A stretch of 5,442 nucleotides of DNA, taken from NCBI GenBank assembly GCA_021159805.1, contig JAGHDT010000053.1, positions 1-5,442 of the forward strand. Direction: 5' to 3'. Below the pieces are notes generated by a model. The model made no database searches, was not told where the DNA came from, and saw only the letters and a list, made by a program, of their open reading frames with translations. Below, in pieces: positions 1 to 5,374 of this stretch. The stretch's first letter is position 1; every line of letters starts with the position of its first letter. A program made the position numbers and the translations under genes. The stretch is from Anaerolineae bacterium (GTDB lineage: Bacteria; Chloroflexota; Anaerolineae; B4-G1; SLSP01).

Positions 1-31
1 GGGGGCGAAATCCCCGTTTCAGGGGAGGGCG

Positions 32-47
32 CGGGCTCAGAAGCCCG
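32..47. terminator. Small perfect hairpin at the window's left edge (possible end of an upstream transcript)
   Basis: CGGGCT at 32-37 and AGCCCG at 42-47 form a perfect 6-bp GC-rich stem with a 4-base loop (CAGA). The preceding bases (about 1-25) alternate GGGG and CCCC runs that could form other short stems. No run of T follows, so it is not a classical intrinsic terminator. It could end a gene lying left of the window or be a leader structure. No coding region is visible in 1-134. Confidence 0.25.
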
Positions 48-134
48 TTGGTGAGGGCTCTGCCGCGTCTATTCTCGAAGGTGACCGTAGCCGTTCAATC
101 GGTAGCGTCACAGAGTAGCATATTCTCCGCCTTT

Positions 135-144
135 CTGCTATCCT
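135..144 (+). promoter_or_regulatory. Candidate extended -10 of the regulator gene
   Basis: CTGCTATCCT contains a TGN extended -10 followed by TATCCT (139-144). The same ten bases recur at 912-921, where they serve as the likely -10 of the downstream operon. Transcription would start near 151, about 30 bases before the ATG at 183. No good -35 hexamer lies 17 bases upstream (TAGCAT at 116-121), so an activator or an extended -10 mechanism would be needed. A partly symmetric GTA-N7-TAC sits at 149-161, around the start point; its significance is unknown. Confidence 0.3.
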
Positions 145-182
145 TGCTGTACCCGGGATACGGAAAGGTGGATTTCTTTGGG

Positions 183-878
183 ATGACCGACACGACACGA
201 AAGAAAACCGACGAGCTGACAGCAGCGCTCGCCCGCACAGATTGTTTTGACGGTCTCAAGCCCGACATAATCGTCGCCGTTGCCAGGCACATCCACTACC
301 ACCACTATCAAGCCGACCAGATCGTCATATTCGAGAATGAACCGTGCGTGGGCTTGGGGATTGTCAAGACAGGGCGACTCAAAGCCGTTCGGCTTGCCGC
401 CTCAGGGCGCGAACAGACGCTGACCATCTTTGGCCCAGGTGAACTCTTCAACGCCGCCGGCGTCTTCGCAGACGCACCGAATCCGGTCACCATCATCGCG
501 CTGGAGCCCTCCAGCCTCTGGGTGATTCCCAGGGACAGCATTGTCAAGCTTCAGGATCGGTATCCGGCACTGACGCAGAACATCGCCCGCAACCTGGCAA
601 AACGGGTGCTCAAGCTGGTCGACTTGGTCGAAGATCTCTCGCTGCGTACGGTCGAGATGCGCCTGGCCCACCAGCTTCTGACCAACGCAGAGGATAACAT
701 TCTGCCGCGGGAGTCGTGGGCTACACAGGCGGAGATGTCGGCACGCCTGGGCACGGTCACGTATGTCCTGAACCGCGCCCTGCGCGGCCTGGAAGAAGAG
801 GGCCTCATCGAAGTGGAACGTGAGGAGATTCGTATCCTCGACCCAGTTGGTCTGGCTGCCAAGGCAGAACCTCGATAA
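183..878 (+). CDS. Crp/Fnr-family transcriptional regulator without an N-terminal Fe-S cysteine cluster
   Basis: A 231-residue DNA-binding regulator. Residues about 25-120 form the cyclic-nucleotide-binding-like beta-barrel, with the family's glycine turns in GLGIVKTGRLKAV and IFGPGELF. A long dimerisation helix follows (about 128-155), then a winged helix at about 158-220, with helix-turn-helix residues TQAEMSARLGTVTYVLNRAL and a wing ending EREEIRILD. FNR senses oxygen through clustered N-terminal cysteines. Here only C21 and C55 are present, so a FNR-type [4Fe-4S] cluster is unlikely; haem or another ligand, as in DNR-like proteins, is possible but not shown. In the recognition helix the usual E-x-x-S-R of FNR reads Y-V-L-N-R, losing the glutamate. 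The ATG at 183 was chosen because it has AAAGGTGG at 164-171 and gives the usual family length. The frame stays open back to a TTG at 48, but those extra 45 residues are not family-like and would cover the candidate promoter. The stop codon abuts an FNR-type operator, so it probably controls the genes downstream. Confidence 0.9.
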   Translation: MTDTTRKKTDELTAALARTDCFDGLKPDIIVAVARHIHYHHYQADQIVIFENEPCVGLGIVKTGRLKAVRLAASGREQTLTIFGPGELFNAAGVFADAPNPVTIIALEPSSLWVIPRDSIVKLQDRYPALTQNIARNLAKRVLKLVDLVEDLSLRTVEMRLAHQLLTNAEDNILPRESWATQAEMSARLGTVTYVLNRALRGLEEEGLIEVEREEIRILDPVGLAAKAEPR

Positions 879-879
879 G

Positions 880-893
880 TTGACTTTTGTCAA
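880..893 (+). promoter_or_regulatory. FNR/DNR-type operator TTGAC-N4-GTCAA
   Basis: TTGACTTTTGTCAA is a perfect 5+4+5 inverted repeat with the spacing of FNR/DNR-family sites (FNR consensus TTGAT-N4-ATCAA). It begins one base after the stop codon of the Crp/Fnr gene. Its centre (886.5) is 41.5 bases before A928, the start point predicted from the -10 at 916-921, which is the class II activator position. The bases at the normal -35 place (AAGACC, 893-898) are poor, as expected of an activator-dependent promoter. Binding by the adjacent regulator is inferred; another Crp/Fnr protein of the cell could also use it. Confidence 0.75.
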
Positions 894-911
894 AGACCAC
901 GCTGGGGCCGG

Positions 912-921
912 CTGCTATCCT
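912..921 (+). promoter_or_regulatory. Extended -10 of the membrane protein/ferredoxin operon
   Basis: CTGCTATCCT gives TGC plus TATCCT (916-921), an extended -10. A purine start at A928 lies seven bases beyond it and leaves a 44-base leader before the ATG at 972. The identical ten bases occur at 135-144 before the regulator gene. Support comes from the fit with the operator at 880-893, not from the hexamer alone. Confidence 0.5.
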
Positions 922-971
922 GAGAAGAACAGCTGTGTGCTTGCATTCTTTGATATCAAGGAGACTCATTC

Positions 972-1772
972 ATGGAGAAACAGACCAACAACAACCTCGG
1001 TATGATCATCGCGTCGCTTGGGGCACTCCTGGGCATTGCTGGAACCCTACTGCTGTTTGTGCAATGGTATGACCCAGTGATGGTAGCGGAAGTTGCTGCA
1101 GGACGCCCCGATGAGGGGCTCATCGTGCAGTATATCTTCCCTGTGCTCAGCGACATCGGCGTGATCGCCGGAGTGCTGTGGGCCTTGGCGGCCGTCGGGT
1201 TCGGTTTGCGCAAACCTTGGGCGTGGACGTTGGGCGTGATTGCCGACGTGTTGGCACTGCAGGGCAGCTTCTTCCAGATGATTCCGCCGCTAACGCGGGG
1301 GCTGCCACCCGCTAATGCGTTGGTCTTTGTCCCCAATCTGATTTTCTTCGTGCTTATGCTCCAAGTTGTGCGCCGCCTTGATTGGCGCGTCCTGGCAATC
1401 GGGCTTCTCTCCGGCATAGCGATGGTGCTCTCATTCATGAACGGCGTGGCAAGCACAGACAAAATGATCGTCAGTGGTGGTGCGGCCATCTTTGTAGCCG
1501 TGGAGCGACTGAATTGGGTCGCTGCCCTGGGCTGGGGCGTGTTCACCGTCTTGCTGATCACCAAACCCACCCCATCGGTGCGCTGGATCGGGTTCGGTGC
1601 CGCGCTGCTGGAACTGACTGCAGGGCTGCCTCTCGGTATCGTGACCGCGATCGAGGCAGGGAGTTTCTCGATGTTCCTCCCCGCACCGCTGCTGAGCCTG
1701 GCGCTGCTAGTAGCCCTAGCCCTGCCCCTGGGACGGCGCATCCTGGACTCAAGCCAACCGGCCACGGCCTAG
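972..1772 (+). CDS. Multi-pass membrane protein of unknown function, in operon with a NapH-like ferredoxin
   Basis: I do not recognise this 266-residue protein. It is strongly hydrophobic, with probable membrane helices at about 10-31, 54-78, 83-104, 114-133, 138-157, 181-197, 205-226 and 233-254, so around eight passes. The short loops carry arginine and lysine (R80/K81, R134/R135, R139, R204, R255/R256). It contains no cysteine, no Fe-S motif and no obvious haem-ligand pattern, so it is unlikely to hold a metal cluster itself. AAGGAG at 958-963 sits 8 bases before the ATG, an excellent ribosome binding site. It ends 25 bases before the next gene, which has its own strong site, so the two are probably co-transcribed from the FNR-type promoter. 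By position it may be a membrane anchor, a quinone-interacting subunit or an assembly partner of the ferredoxin protein; this is inference from context only. Confidence 0.85.
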   Translation: MEKQTNNNLGMIIASLGALLGIAGTLLLFVQWYDPVMVAEVAAGRPDEGLIVQYIFPVLSDIGVIAGVLWALAAVGFGLRKPWAWTLGVIADVLALQGSFFQMIPPLTRGLPPANALVFVPNLIFFVLMLQVVRRLDWRVLAIGLLSGIAMVLSFMNGVASTDKMIVSGGAAIFVAVERLNWVAALGWGVFTVLLITKPTPSVRWIGFGAALLELTAGLPLGIVTAIEAGSFSMFLPAPLLSLALLVALALPLGRRILDSSQPATA

Positions 1773-1797
1773 TTCATCCACCGGAGGAGTATTCTCA

Positions 1798-2613
1798 ATG
1801 ACACCAAGCAGGCTCGCACTTAACCCCCTCATCCTGACCAAGTTCGTCGTGTGGATCATCGTCACTGTCGTAGCAACGGTGCTGCTCACGCGTCACCGGA
1901 TGTCAAGACGCACACGAACGGCCTTCGTCATCGGTGGCATGATCCTCTTCGGCTTCATCTACGGCGCCCTCCTGGCCCCAGCGTTGAATCCCAACCCCGT
2001 TGCCTCCGTCCGCACGCTATTGAAAGGACTTCTGGTCCAGAAGCAGCTCGTGGCACCTGTCGTCGGGATGCTGGTCGTTATGCTGGCGATCACCGTGATC
2101 TCGAACAAATCCTTCTGCGGCTATGCCTGCCAGCTGGGTCTGCTCCAGGACTTACTCCATCGCGTACCCACGCCCAAATGGCAGCCCCCATTCTGGTTGA
2201 GCAACACGATCCGTATCATCGCCTTCGTTGTGTTGGTCGCCGGGCTGGCAGTTGCCGGATTGGACTGGATCGGCGTGATTGACCCATTCCAGCTCTTCCA
2301 GTTCAACTTCACGCTGCCCATCATACTGGCCGTCATCGCCATTCTGGTCAGCAGCCTCTTCATCTACCGGCCCTGGTGCCGCTTCCTCTGCCCCTTTGGG
2401 CTGTTGAGCTGGGTGGCTGAGCAGGTCAGCATCTTCCGTCCGCGCATCAACCAGGACGCCTGCAAACAGTGCCAGGCCTGCGTCAAGGCGTGCCCTTCGG
2501 GAGCGATGAAGGACTTCTACGAGGGAAAGACACTCCACGCCGACTGCTTCGCCTGCGGCGCGTGCGTCGAAGCCTGCAAGGTTACGGATGCGCTGGGATG
2601 GCGTAAGAAATAA
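1798..2613 (+). CDS. NapH/NosR/CcoG-like membrane polyferredoxin (two 4Fe-4S clusters)
   Basis: A 271-residue membrane protein with about five helices (near 12-30, 41-62, 86-104, 138-155 and 172-190) and a C-terminal ferredoxin domain. Two CxxxC motifs flank the last helices: C107-GYA-C111, followed by Q, and C194-RFL-C198, followed by P. This pair is the hallmark of the NapH/NosR/CcoG/YccM group. The tail carries two 4Fe-4S motifs: C222, C225, C228, C232-P and C250, C253, C256, C260. Family members pass electrons between the quinone pool and periplasmic or assembly partners. There is no N-terminal periplasmic FMN-binding domain, so it resembles NapH or the clade II nos accessory proteins more than full NosR. 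The first motif is CxxxCQ where CxxxCP is usual. GGAGGAG at 1783-1789, 8 bases before the ATG, fixes the start. The substrate system cannot be named because no reductase gene lies in the window. Confidence 0.9.
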   Translation: MTPSRLALNPLILTKFVVWIIVTVVATVLLTRHRMSRRTRTAFVIGGMILFGFIYGALLAPALNPNPVASVRTLLKGLLVQKQLVAPVVGMLVVMLAITVISNKSFCGYACQLGLLQDLLHRVPTPKWQPPFWLSNTIRIIAFVVLVAGLAVAGLDWIGVIDPFQLFQFNFTLPIILAVIAILVSSLFIYRPWCRFLCPFGLLSWVAEQVSIFRPRINQDACKQCQACVKACPSGAMKDFYEGKTLHADCFACGACVEACKVTDALGWRKK

Positions 2614-2621
2614 GGTGTAGA

Positions 2622-2693
2622 GATAGGGGACAAGGCACCAAGGTACTTGGGAACATGGCACTTGTGTGTCCCGTGGTACCTTGGCCCTCTATC
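2622..2693. terminator. Long imperfect inverted repeat between convergent genes (probable shared terminator or interspersed repeat)
   Basis: CCAAGGTAC (2638-2646) pairs perfectly with GTACCTTGG (2676-2684). Outside this, GATAG-GGG (2622-2629) pairs with CCC-T-CTATC (2685-2693) across one bulged T, with an 8-base bulge on the left arm. Inside, GGGA (2649-2652) can pair with TCCC (2669-2672). The structure nearly fills the 90-base gap between stop codons on opposite strands, the usual place for a bidirectional terminator. Neither side has a strong T run (leftwards TTATTTCTT follows after some distance), so Rho-independent action is not certain. Repeated GGCAC, CCAAGG and GTACC words give it a repeat-element look. 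Confidence 0.5.
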
Positions 2694-2703
2694 CCTCAGT
2701 ACC

Positions 2704-3696
2704 CTAAAAACGGTACGTCACCCCCACTACTCCCGGCACAAACACGTCCGGCATTTCCGCGGCAAAGCGACAGATGGCGCCGAAACCCGTGCAGTGTGAG
2801 GGTGAGATCAGATCCGGCGCCCACTCCTTGAACGCCGCAATGGTCTGGTCAAGCTCGTCGTCCTCGGCCCGAGCGAGATGAAACCCGCCCAGCACCGCGT
2901 GGATGCGTTCAACACCGGTGATTACCTGCGCGTATTGCACCGTGTTCACGATGCCCGAGTGCGCGCACCCGGCGACCACCACAAGGCCTTTGCCCTCAAC
3001 GTTGAGAATCAGCGCCTGATCGTCCTCGATATCGTCCCGCACCAACTCGTTACCGTCACGGTAATACGCGCGTGTCGACCGTCCGGAATGCTCAAAGCTG
3101 CAGCGCGGTACATAGCCTGTGGTCCAGCAACCCCGGCCAAGCCGGTAGGGTCCCTCTGAGCGCACAATCTCGGCACCGAGCGCCTCCCAGATGCCCGTCG
3201 GCGGTGGGGCTACAGGACCGAACCGCTTGCCGTCCTTGCCGATACTCCAGCGCTCACGCAGGGCTGCCGGGTGCAGGACAATGGGCACACGCTGAGCCTT
3301 GACCCACGCCTCAGCCTCGTCTGGAGACTTATTGGAGGGCCATTCCTGTGGCCCGGGACGCCGCGCCATCGTCTCAAGGACCTCGGCAATCGCACCGATG
3401 TGATCCCAATGCCCGTGGCTCAGCACGATGGTCTCCACCGTACCGAGATCCACCTCCATCCGGCGCACATTTTCCATCAGCGTCACGCGCGTACCACCGG
3501 CATCCCACAGGATCCGTATGCCGACGTCCTCCAGATCGACCAAAGCTGCAAACCCATGCTCGGCCAACAGCGGTTTGTCGGTGAAATAGATCACATCATC
3601 CGTCGAACGAACGATCATGTCGGCCCGGTTGTCGACCAAAACCGTCACGGAAACGCGGCTGACCTCGCCAAAATCAGTAATTCGATTCAAGGGCAC
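2704..3696 (-). CDS. Metallo-beta-lactamase-fold hydrolase, COG1237-like
   Basis: A 330-residue metallo-beta-lactamase-fold protein without signal peptide, so probably cytosolic. The metal motif is H94-G-H96-W-D98-H99. Other likely ligands are H142 in VLHP, H246 in CAHSGIVNT, H273 in GGFHL and H301 in SPSHCTG. The CAHSG and GGFHL blocks and an early VLVDNRA strand match the group often annotated as dihydropteroate-like or ribofuranosylaminobenzene 5'-phosphate synthase-related (COG1237). The archaeal members work in methanopterin synthesis, but bacterial members are mostly uncharacterised, so no substrate is assigned. The GTG at 3696 gives the longest frame, yet only GGGG touches it and no proper ribosome binding site is seen. 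A GTG at 3648 (314 residues, starting just before TVLVDNRA) is closer to where the family usually begins and has a distant GAGGT. It lies 73 bases after the sulfatase gene on the same strand, with a 38-bp palindrome between them. Confidence 0.85.
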   Translation of the reverse strand: MPLNRITDFGEVSRVSVTVLVDNRADMIVRSTDDVIYFTDKPLLAEHGFAALVDLEDVGIRILWDAGGTRVTLMENVRRMEVDLGTVETIVLSHGHWDHIGAIAEVLETMARRPGPQEWPSNKSPDEAEAWVKAQRVPIVLHPAALRERWSIGKDGKRFGPVAPPPTGIWEALGAEIVRSEGPYRLGRGCWTTGYVPRCSFEHSGRSTRAYYRDGNELVRDDIEDDQALILNVEGKGLVVVAGCAHSGIVNTVQYAQVITGVERIHAVLGGFHLARAEDDELDQTIAAFKEWAPDLISPSHCTGFGAICRFAAEMPDVFVPGVVGVTYRF

Positions 3697-3710
3697 CCCC
3701 CATACACAAG

Positions 3711-3748
3711 GTTACAGGTTTGAACGTTCGAACGTTCAAACCTGTAAC
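3711..3748. repeat. Perfect 38-bp palindrome built on tandem GAACGTTC
   Basis: Positions 3711-3729 are the exact reverse complement of 3730-3748, with no spacer. The outer arms are GTTACAGGTTT and AAACCTGTAAC; the core is GAACGTTC twice (3722-3729 and 3730-3737). A further GTTAC at 3753-3757 can pair with GTAAC at 3744-3748, giving an alternative small hairpin with loop AACC. The element lies between two leftward genes, beyond the sulfatase stop and 14 bases before the hydrolase's annotated GTG. No T run follows on either strand, so it is not a typical terminator. It may be an operator, a cruciform or mRNA hairpin, or one copy of a dispersed palindromic repeat. Confidence 0.9.
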
Positions 3749-3769
3749 AACCGTTACCACAGTTCTCCG

Positions 3770-5227
3770 TTAGTCCACGTCCTTGTAGTATCTCTCGTCG
3801 CCTACCTCAGCCTGGAGTTTGTGCAACGTGTCCTTCAGCTCCTTCACCCTATCGGCGTAGACGGGATCGTTGAACACGCTGTTGAGCTCGTGGGGGTCCG
3901 CTTCGAGGTCGAAGAGCTCCCACTCGGGGCCGTACGTCTCGTCGATGGCGCCGGCCTGACCCAGGGCATCGGAGTAGTAATAGATCAGCTTATGCGTCTT
4001 GGTGCGCAGGCCGTAGTGAGCGTAGACGTTGTGGTGTGCCTTGTGCATCCAGTACCGATAGTACATCGCCTCGCGCCAATCGCCCGGCGTCTCACCGTGG
4101 AGCAGCGGGCGGAAGCTCTCGCCCTGCATATCGCCGGGGATCTCCACGCCGGCAATATCGAGGAAGAGCGGCGCAAAGTCCAGATTGAGCACGATATCAT
4201 CATTGACCGTGCCGGGGGCCACCTCGCGCGGGAAGCGCAGGATCAAGGGCATCCGCAGGGACTCCTCGTACATAAAACGCTTATCGTACCAGCCGTGATC
4301 ACCCAGGAAGAAGCCCTGATCGGAGGTGTAGATGATCAGCGTATTCTCTGTGAGACCTTCCTCGTCAAGATAATCCAACAGCCGCCCGACGTTGTCATCG
4401 ATGCTCGCGATGACCCGCAGATATTCCTTGATATAGCGCTGGTACGCCCACTTGCGCATGTCGTGCTCGGGCATCCCCCGGGGCATCTCGACCTTGAGAT
4501 CCATACTGTTCATATCGACGCCCACGCGCATCTTAGCGGCCGCGGCTGCCGATGCACGGTTGGCATAGTCGTCGAAGAGCGTCTCGGGCTCAGGGATCTC
4601 CTCGTTGAGGTACATCGCGGCGTGTTTCTCATCCGAGACCCACGGGCGGTGCGGAGCCTTGTGGTGGACCATCATACAGAAGGGCCGGTCAGGATCACGC
4701 TCCCTCAAAAAGTTGATGCTATAGTCGGTGATCAGGTCAGTGACGTAGCCCATCACGGTGCGGCGTTCTCCACCGTTCGGCGTTGTGTCGCCATCCAGCG
4801 CCGTGTCGCCGTTCGGCGACTTGAAGATAAACTCAGGGTTATGGTAGATGCCCTGCCCAGGAACTACCGCCCAGTCATCGAAGCCGGTGGGGCAATGCTC
4901 CGGGCCGATGCCCAGATGCCACTTTCCATACAGTGCTGTCTGGTACCCGGCCTCACGCAGCAGTTTAGGATAGGTCTGCAGACGGTTGTCCATATGCGTG
5001 GACAGCGTCGTGACCTCGTTGATATGATTGTACGTCCCCGTGAGGATCACGGCGCGGCTGGGCGTGCAGATCGAGTTCGTGCAGAAGCAGTTGTCGAAGC
5101 GCATGCCGCCCTTGGCGATACGGTCGAGATTCGGCGTCTGGTTGATTCGGCTGCCATAGCAGCTCATCGCGTGCGCCGCGTGATCATCGGACATAATGAA
5201 TATGATATTCGGTCGTGTGTCTGCCAT
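3770..5227 (-). CDS. Type I (S1 family) sulfatase with formylglycine motif CTPSR
   Basis: A 485-residue sulfatase that hydrolyses sulfate esters or N-sulfates, acting through a formylglycine made from C54 in the C54-T-P-S-R58 signature. Metal and active-site residues are in place: D14/D15 (MSDDH), K102 and H104 (YGKWHLG), H189/K190 (VHHKAPH), D303/Q304 (TSDQG) and K316 (GWYDK). The C-terminal subdomain ends in the typical WELFDLEADPHELN block, and the length is normal. It resembles the glycan O- or N-sulfatases (S1_8/S1_11-like); the sugar target cannot be told from sequence alone. The N-terminus goes directly from MADTRP into the first beta-strand (NIIFIMSDD), so no signal peptide is seen and the enzyme appears cytosolic, unlike many exported bacterial sulfatases. 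The ATG at 5227 has AAAGGGG (5243-5237) 9 bases upstream. Residues about 225-232 hold an alanine run in a likely surface insertion. No sulfatase-maturating enzyme, transporter or glycosidase is in the window. Confidence 0.95.
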   Translation of the reverse strand: MADTRPNIIFIMSDDHAAHAMSCYGSRINQTPNLDRIAKGGMRFDNCFCTNSICTPSRAVILTGTYNHINEVTTLSTHMDNRLQTYPKLLREAGYQTALYGKWHLGIGPEHCPTGFDDWAVVPGQGIYHNPEFIFKSPNGDTALDGDTTPNGGERRTVMGYVTDLITDYSINFLRERDPDRPFCMMVHHKAPHRPWVSDEKHAAMYLNEEIPEPETLFDDYANRASAAAAAKMRVGVDMNSMDLKVEMPRGMPEHDMRKWAYQRYIKEYLRVIASIDDNVGRLLDYLDEEGLTENTLIIYTSDQGFFLGDHGWYDKRFMYEESLRMPLILRFPREVAPGTVNDDIVLNLDFAPLFLDIAGVEIPGDMQGESFRPLLHGETPGDWREAMYYRYWMHKAHHNVYAHYGLRTKTHKLIYYYSDALGQAGAIDETYGPEWELFDLEADPHELNSVFNDPVYADRVKELKDTLHKLQAEVGDERYYKDVD

Positions 5228-5314
5228 AGGATCAAACCCCTTTGCGGTTGACAGTGAGCGATTCTCGCAGAGATCGCAGTAGTTCTTACAATTGCGCCAC
5301 CTACATCCGCCAGG

Positions 5315-5343
5315 ATTATACTTGTGATGCTCGCCAAAGCTAA
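5315..5343 (-). promoter_or_regulatory. Candidate leftward promoter of the sulfatase gene
   Basis: On the minus strand a perfect TATAAT (5320-5315) is preceded at 17 bases by TTAGCT (5343-5338), which matches three of six positions of TTGACA. Transcription would start near 5308 and leave an untranslated leader of about 80 bases before the ATG at 5227. The perfect -10 in a GC-rich window is the main support. The rest of 5228-5442 shows no convincing gene. Confidence 0.4.
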
Positions 5344-5349
5344 TTCACC

Positions 5350-5374
5350 TTCTGTAGTAGAATAGTCAACAGAA
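5350..5374. repeat. Spaced inverted repeat upstream of the sulfatase promoter
   Basis: TTCTGT (5350-5355) and ACAGAA (5369-5374) are 6-bp inverted arms separated by 13 bases. They lie directly upstream of the candidate -35 (minus strand 5343-5338), where an activator for the sulfatase gene could bind. Arms this short can arise by chance, and no family is recognised. Confidence 0.2.

Noticed and set aside
48..182. Upstream extension of the regulator from a TTG at 48
   Set aside because: The 45 extra residues do not look like the family and would cover the candidate promoter; the ATG at 183 has AAAGGTGG upstream and gives the usual length.
247..259. TTGACGGTCTCAA inside the regulator gene
   Set aside because: The spacing is wrong for an FNR-type site (TTGA-N5-TCAA), it is within coding sequence and no promoter lies near.
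950..959. TTGATATCAA, two FNR half-sites joined directly, just before the membrane protein start
   Set aside because: FNR-type sites need a 4-base spacer. This one overlaps the ribosome binding site AAGGAG and lies downstream of the predicted start, so it is probably chance.
956..1765. A 269-codon minus-strand open frame across the membrane protein gene
   Set aside because: Composition is rich in S, T, A, P and R as in antisense shadows. The plus-strand gene has a strong ribosome binding site, membrane helices and operon spacing.
3722..3737. GAAC/GTTC words in the 38-bp palindrome as a LexA (SOS) box
   Set aside because: The Gram-positive-type box is GAAC-N4-GTTC; here GAAC and GTTC adjoin or are separated by 8 bases, and neither neighbouring gene is a repair gene.
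3617..5251. A 544-codon open frame on the plus strand, antisense to the sulfatase gene
   Set aside because: Its codons are in register with the sulfatase codons, so it stays open only because the sulfatase avoids TTA, CTA and TCA codons, as GC-rich genes do. It has no domain-like pattern, and the sulfatase has a full set of catalytic motifs.
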